Below are positions 62,439-64,000 of a DNA stretch of 64,000 nucleotides, piece after piece. The notes under the pieces are model-generated. The model was not told where the DNA came from and ran no database searches. It saw nothing but the letters and a program-made list of their open reading frames with translations. Source of the DNA: Nannocystis exedens (GTDB lineage Bacteria > Myxococcota_A > Polyangia > Nannocystales > Nannocystaceae); assembly GCF_002343915.1 (NCBI RefSeq), contig NZ_NETK01000001.1, forward strand, positions 10,378,001 through 10,442,000. Reading direction: 5' to 3'. How positions within the stretch are numbered: the first letter of the stretch is position 1; each line of letters starts with the position of its first letter. The translations under genes and the position numbers were made by a program.

Positions 62439-63182
62439 GGCCAGCAGGGCGGCCAGGGCGGCCAGCTGCTCGGGGGTGTTGACGCCGGCGACCTCGTCGG
62501 CGGGGACCTTCAGCGTCAGCACGCCGCGGCCGGCCACCCGGGCGACGAGGTCGGTGAGGTAGATCTCTCCCTGCGCATTGGCCCGGCCGAGGGTCGGCAG
62601 CTCGCTGCGCAGGAGCTCGGCGGAGGCGCAGTAGACCCCGGCGTTGCACTCCCGGATCGCGCGCGTGGCCGCGTCGGCGTCGCGCTCCTCGACGATGGCT
62701 TGGATCCGCCCGTGGTCGTCGCGGACGATCCGGCCATAGCCGTGCGGGTCGGCGGGCTCGAAGGTGGCGAGCGCCAGGCCGGCGCCGCTGGTTGCGCAGG
62801 CGTCGACGAGGCCGGCGAGGGTGGCCGGTCGCAGCAGCGGGACGTCGCCGGACAGGATCAGCACCGGACCGGTGTGCTCGCCGATCGCGGGTAGTGCGCA
62901 CTGGACCGCGTGCCCGGTGCCGAGCTGCTGGGATTGCAGCACGAACCGGAGGTCGGCGAACACGGGCCGCAGGGCCGCCTCGACCTGCTCGGCCCCGTGA
63001 CCGACGACGACCACGAGCCCGGCGACGCCGGCCGCCCGGGCGCTGCGCAGGACATGCACGGCCAGCGGCTCGCCGGCCAGCGGGTGCAGGACCTTGGGCA
63101 GGTCGGAGCGCATGCGCGTGCCCTTGCCCGCGGCGAGGACGACGGCGATCGGGGGCGAGGCAGGGACGGGATCGGCTGGCAC
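62424..63182 (-). CDS. Stand-alone GlmU-type N-acetylglucosamine-1-phosphate uridyltransferase domain
   Basis: A 252-residue nucleotidyltransferase. AVVLAAGKGTRMRSDLPKVLHPLAGEP is the sugar-nucleotide motif, QQLGTGHAVQCALP and LILSGDVPLLRPATL follow as in GlmU, as does YGRIVRDDHGRIQAIVEERDA. The protein stops at VAGVNTPEQLAALAALLAARAD, exactly where GlmU would enter its left-handed beta-helix acetyltransferase domain (normal length about 456). So either a separate UDP-GlcNAc pyrophosphorylase works with another acetyltransferase, or this is a GlmU shortened by the repeat array that now contains its stop codon. Confidence 0.85.
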   Translation of the reverse strand: MPADPVPASPPIAVVLAAGKGTRMRSDLPKVLHPLAGEPLAVHVLRSARAAGVAGLVVVVGHGAEQVEAALRPVFADLRFVLQSQQLGTGHAVQCALPAIGEHTGPVLILSGDVPLLRPATLAGLVDACATSGAGLALATFEPADPHGYGRIVRDDHGRIQAIVEERDADAATRAIRECNAGVYCASAELLRSELPTLGRANAQGEIYLTDLVARVAGRGVLTLKVPADEVAGVNTPEQLAALAALLAARAD

Positions 63183-63396
63183 GCGCGGCGGACCTTAGCA
63201 AAATCGCCGCGACCTGGCGTTCGGGTCAGCTCGTGCCGGGGCGTCGTGCGCTGCGCAGGCGCGGGAGCGCTCGCGTGGGACAAGGTGGGACCTCGTCGGC
63301 GGCCGGCTGCCTCGCGGCGGCGTGGGGCTCCGGGGCCGCCAGGTTGCGCCGCAAGGTCCCCTGTGCGACCGTTGGTGTCGGTCCGCGCGCATCGGG
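63183..63396. other. Divergent intergenic region
   Basis: About 210 bp between the uridyltransferase gene and the VIT-domain gene, GC-rich, no repeat array and no clear promoter. Confidence 0.4.
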
Positions 63397-64000
63397 ATGG
63401 CACGCAGTAGCAACAGGTCGGCTGGTTGGAGCTCGGCGCCCGTGGCCGTCGCGGTGCTGGCGCTGGCGTGCGGCGGCCCGAGCGCTGGCTCGGAGAGCGG
63501 GCCCGATCTGGCCAACCTGGTCGCGCAGACCGGCGCCGACGAGCCGATCCGCCGCGAGCCGCCGATCTCGCTCACCGCGGCCGACGGGACCGAGCTGCCG
63601 CTGCGAGTGCTGCGCGTGCGCGCGGTGCTCGATCAGCCGCTGGCGTTCACGGAGCTCGAGCTGGCGTTCGACAACCCGGAGGGCCGCACGCTGGCCGGTC
63701 GCCTGGCGCTGGCGATCCCGCCGGGCGCCCGCGTGACCCGGTTCGCGGCGTTCCGCGACGGCGCGTGGCAAGAGGCCGAGGTGGTGCCGCGGCGCACGGC
63801 GATCCAGCAGCTGGCGCTGGACCACGCGCCGCAGGAGCCGCAGCTGGTCGGCGCGCCGGAGGGCGAGCGCTTCGTCGCCCGCGTCGAGCCGATCGCGGCG
63901 CGGCAACAGACGCGGCTGATCGTCGCGTACACGCAGGAGATGCGGGGGCGCAGCGAGCCGTACCGCGTGCCGGTGGCCGGCCTCGCGCCGCTGCGCGAGC
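63397..64000 (+). CDS. VIT-domain lipoprotein, 3' end outside the window
   Basis: The first 201 residues of a protein from ATG 63397, running open off the window. The signal (SSAPVAVAVLALACGG) is a lipoprotein one. The rest matches the vault-protein inter-alpha-trypsin (VIT) domain: LPLRVLRVRAVLDQPLAFTELELAFDNPEGRTLAGRLALAIPPGARVTRFAAF, then EVVPRRTAIQQLALDHAPQEP and FVARVEPIAARQQTRLIVAYTQEM. VIT domains are usually followed by a VWA domain, so the missing part may be VWA, linking it to the three VWA lipoproteins at the left end of the window. Confidence 0.82.
   Translation, partial: MARSSNRSAGWSSAPVAVAVLALACGGPSAGSESGPDLANLVAQTGADEPIRREPPISLTAADGTELPLRVLRVRAVLDQPLAFTELELAFDNPEGRTLAGRLALAIPPGARVTRFAAFRDGAWQEAEVVPRRTAIQQLALDHAPQEPQLVGAPEGERFVARVEPIAARQQTRLIVAYTQEMRGRSEPYRVPVAGLAPLRE

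Overview
This is a very GC-rich chromosomal window with Myxococcota character, closest in style to the Nannocystis/Enhygromyxa/Plesiocystis group. The signs are many lipoproteins with Thr/Ser/Pro-rich linkers, three tandem von Willebrand A (VWA) lipoproteins, a large thrombospondin type 3 repeat protein, an OmpA protein ending in a MYXO-CTERM-like sorting signal, a DUF4388/TPR giant, and several GAF and histidine-kinase regulators. No rRNA, tRNA, insertion sequence, phage or CRISPR locus was found. I place 55 protein genes; the first and last run off the window.

Layout. 1-2.9 kb: CBS-pair protein, then a PhoB/PhoR-type two-component pair. 3.1-7.5 kb (minus): three VWA lipoproteins and a DUF882/M15 peptidase. 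7.6-11.5 kb (minus): a complete cysteine operon with Rrf2 regulator, cysteine synthase, E1-like adenylyltransferase, MoaD/CysO-like carrier, second cysteine synthase and JAMM peptidase; this is the protein-bound-thiocarboxylate route known from the mycobacterial CysO/CysM/Mec system. 11.9-13.5 kb: EF-P and its lysyl-ligase EpmA. 13.8-22.1 kb: an envelope energy cluster (TPR lipoprotein, TonB, ExbB, two ExbD, thrombospondin-repeat lipoprotein) closed by a strong intrinsic terminator. 22.2-30.5 kb: glutaredoxin-like protein, TPR membrane protein, GAF kinase, outer-membrane protein, lipoprotein, SppA, and an OB-fold plus DEDD exonuclease fusion. 30.7-33.4 kb (minus): prfA-zapA-tyrS. 34-41.3 kb: coiled-coil protein, UPF0158, DUF429, TPR protein, AgmX-type lipoprotein, QueF, OmpA/MYXO-CTERM. 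42-53.9 kb: H1-like basic protein, GAF-STAS protein, methyltransferase, zinc oxidoreductase, YiiG-like lipoprotein, diacylglycerol-kinase-like enzyme, S46 peptidase, AAC(3)-like acetyltransferase, DUF1254 protein. 54.5-61.7 kb (minus): DUF4388/TPR giant and a BamA-like, DUF4390, NtrY-like kinase operon. 61.8-64 kb: single-domain response regulator, stand-alone GlmU uridyltransferase domain, VIT-domain lipoprotein.

The most unusual feature is a dispersed minisatellite whose unit is exactly 14 bp: CA(T/G)G-TCC-NNNN-GGA. Rotated, one unit reads TGTCC-NNNN-GGACA, a 5-bp stem with a 4-nt loop; neighbouring units also create the palindrome GGACATGTCC. Arrays of 2 to 8 units keep a strict 14-bp phase and occupy seven of the ten convergent gene junctions in the window. 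Shorter tracts lie inside reading frames, where three units add 42 nt (14 codons), and several supply a start or stop codon. A related 67-bp minisatellite fills 53.98-54.5 kb. A second recurring pattern is a sigma-70-like -10 element only 5 to 14 nt before the start codon with no Shine-Dalgarno sequence, which suggests common leaderless transcription. A third is a tandem duplication of one gene junction at 44.7-45.1 kb.
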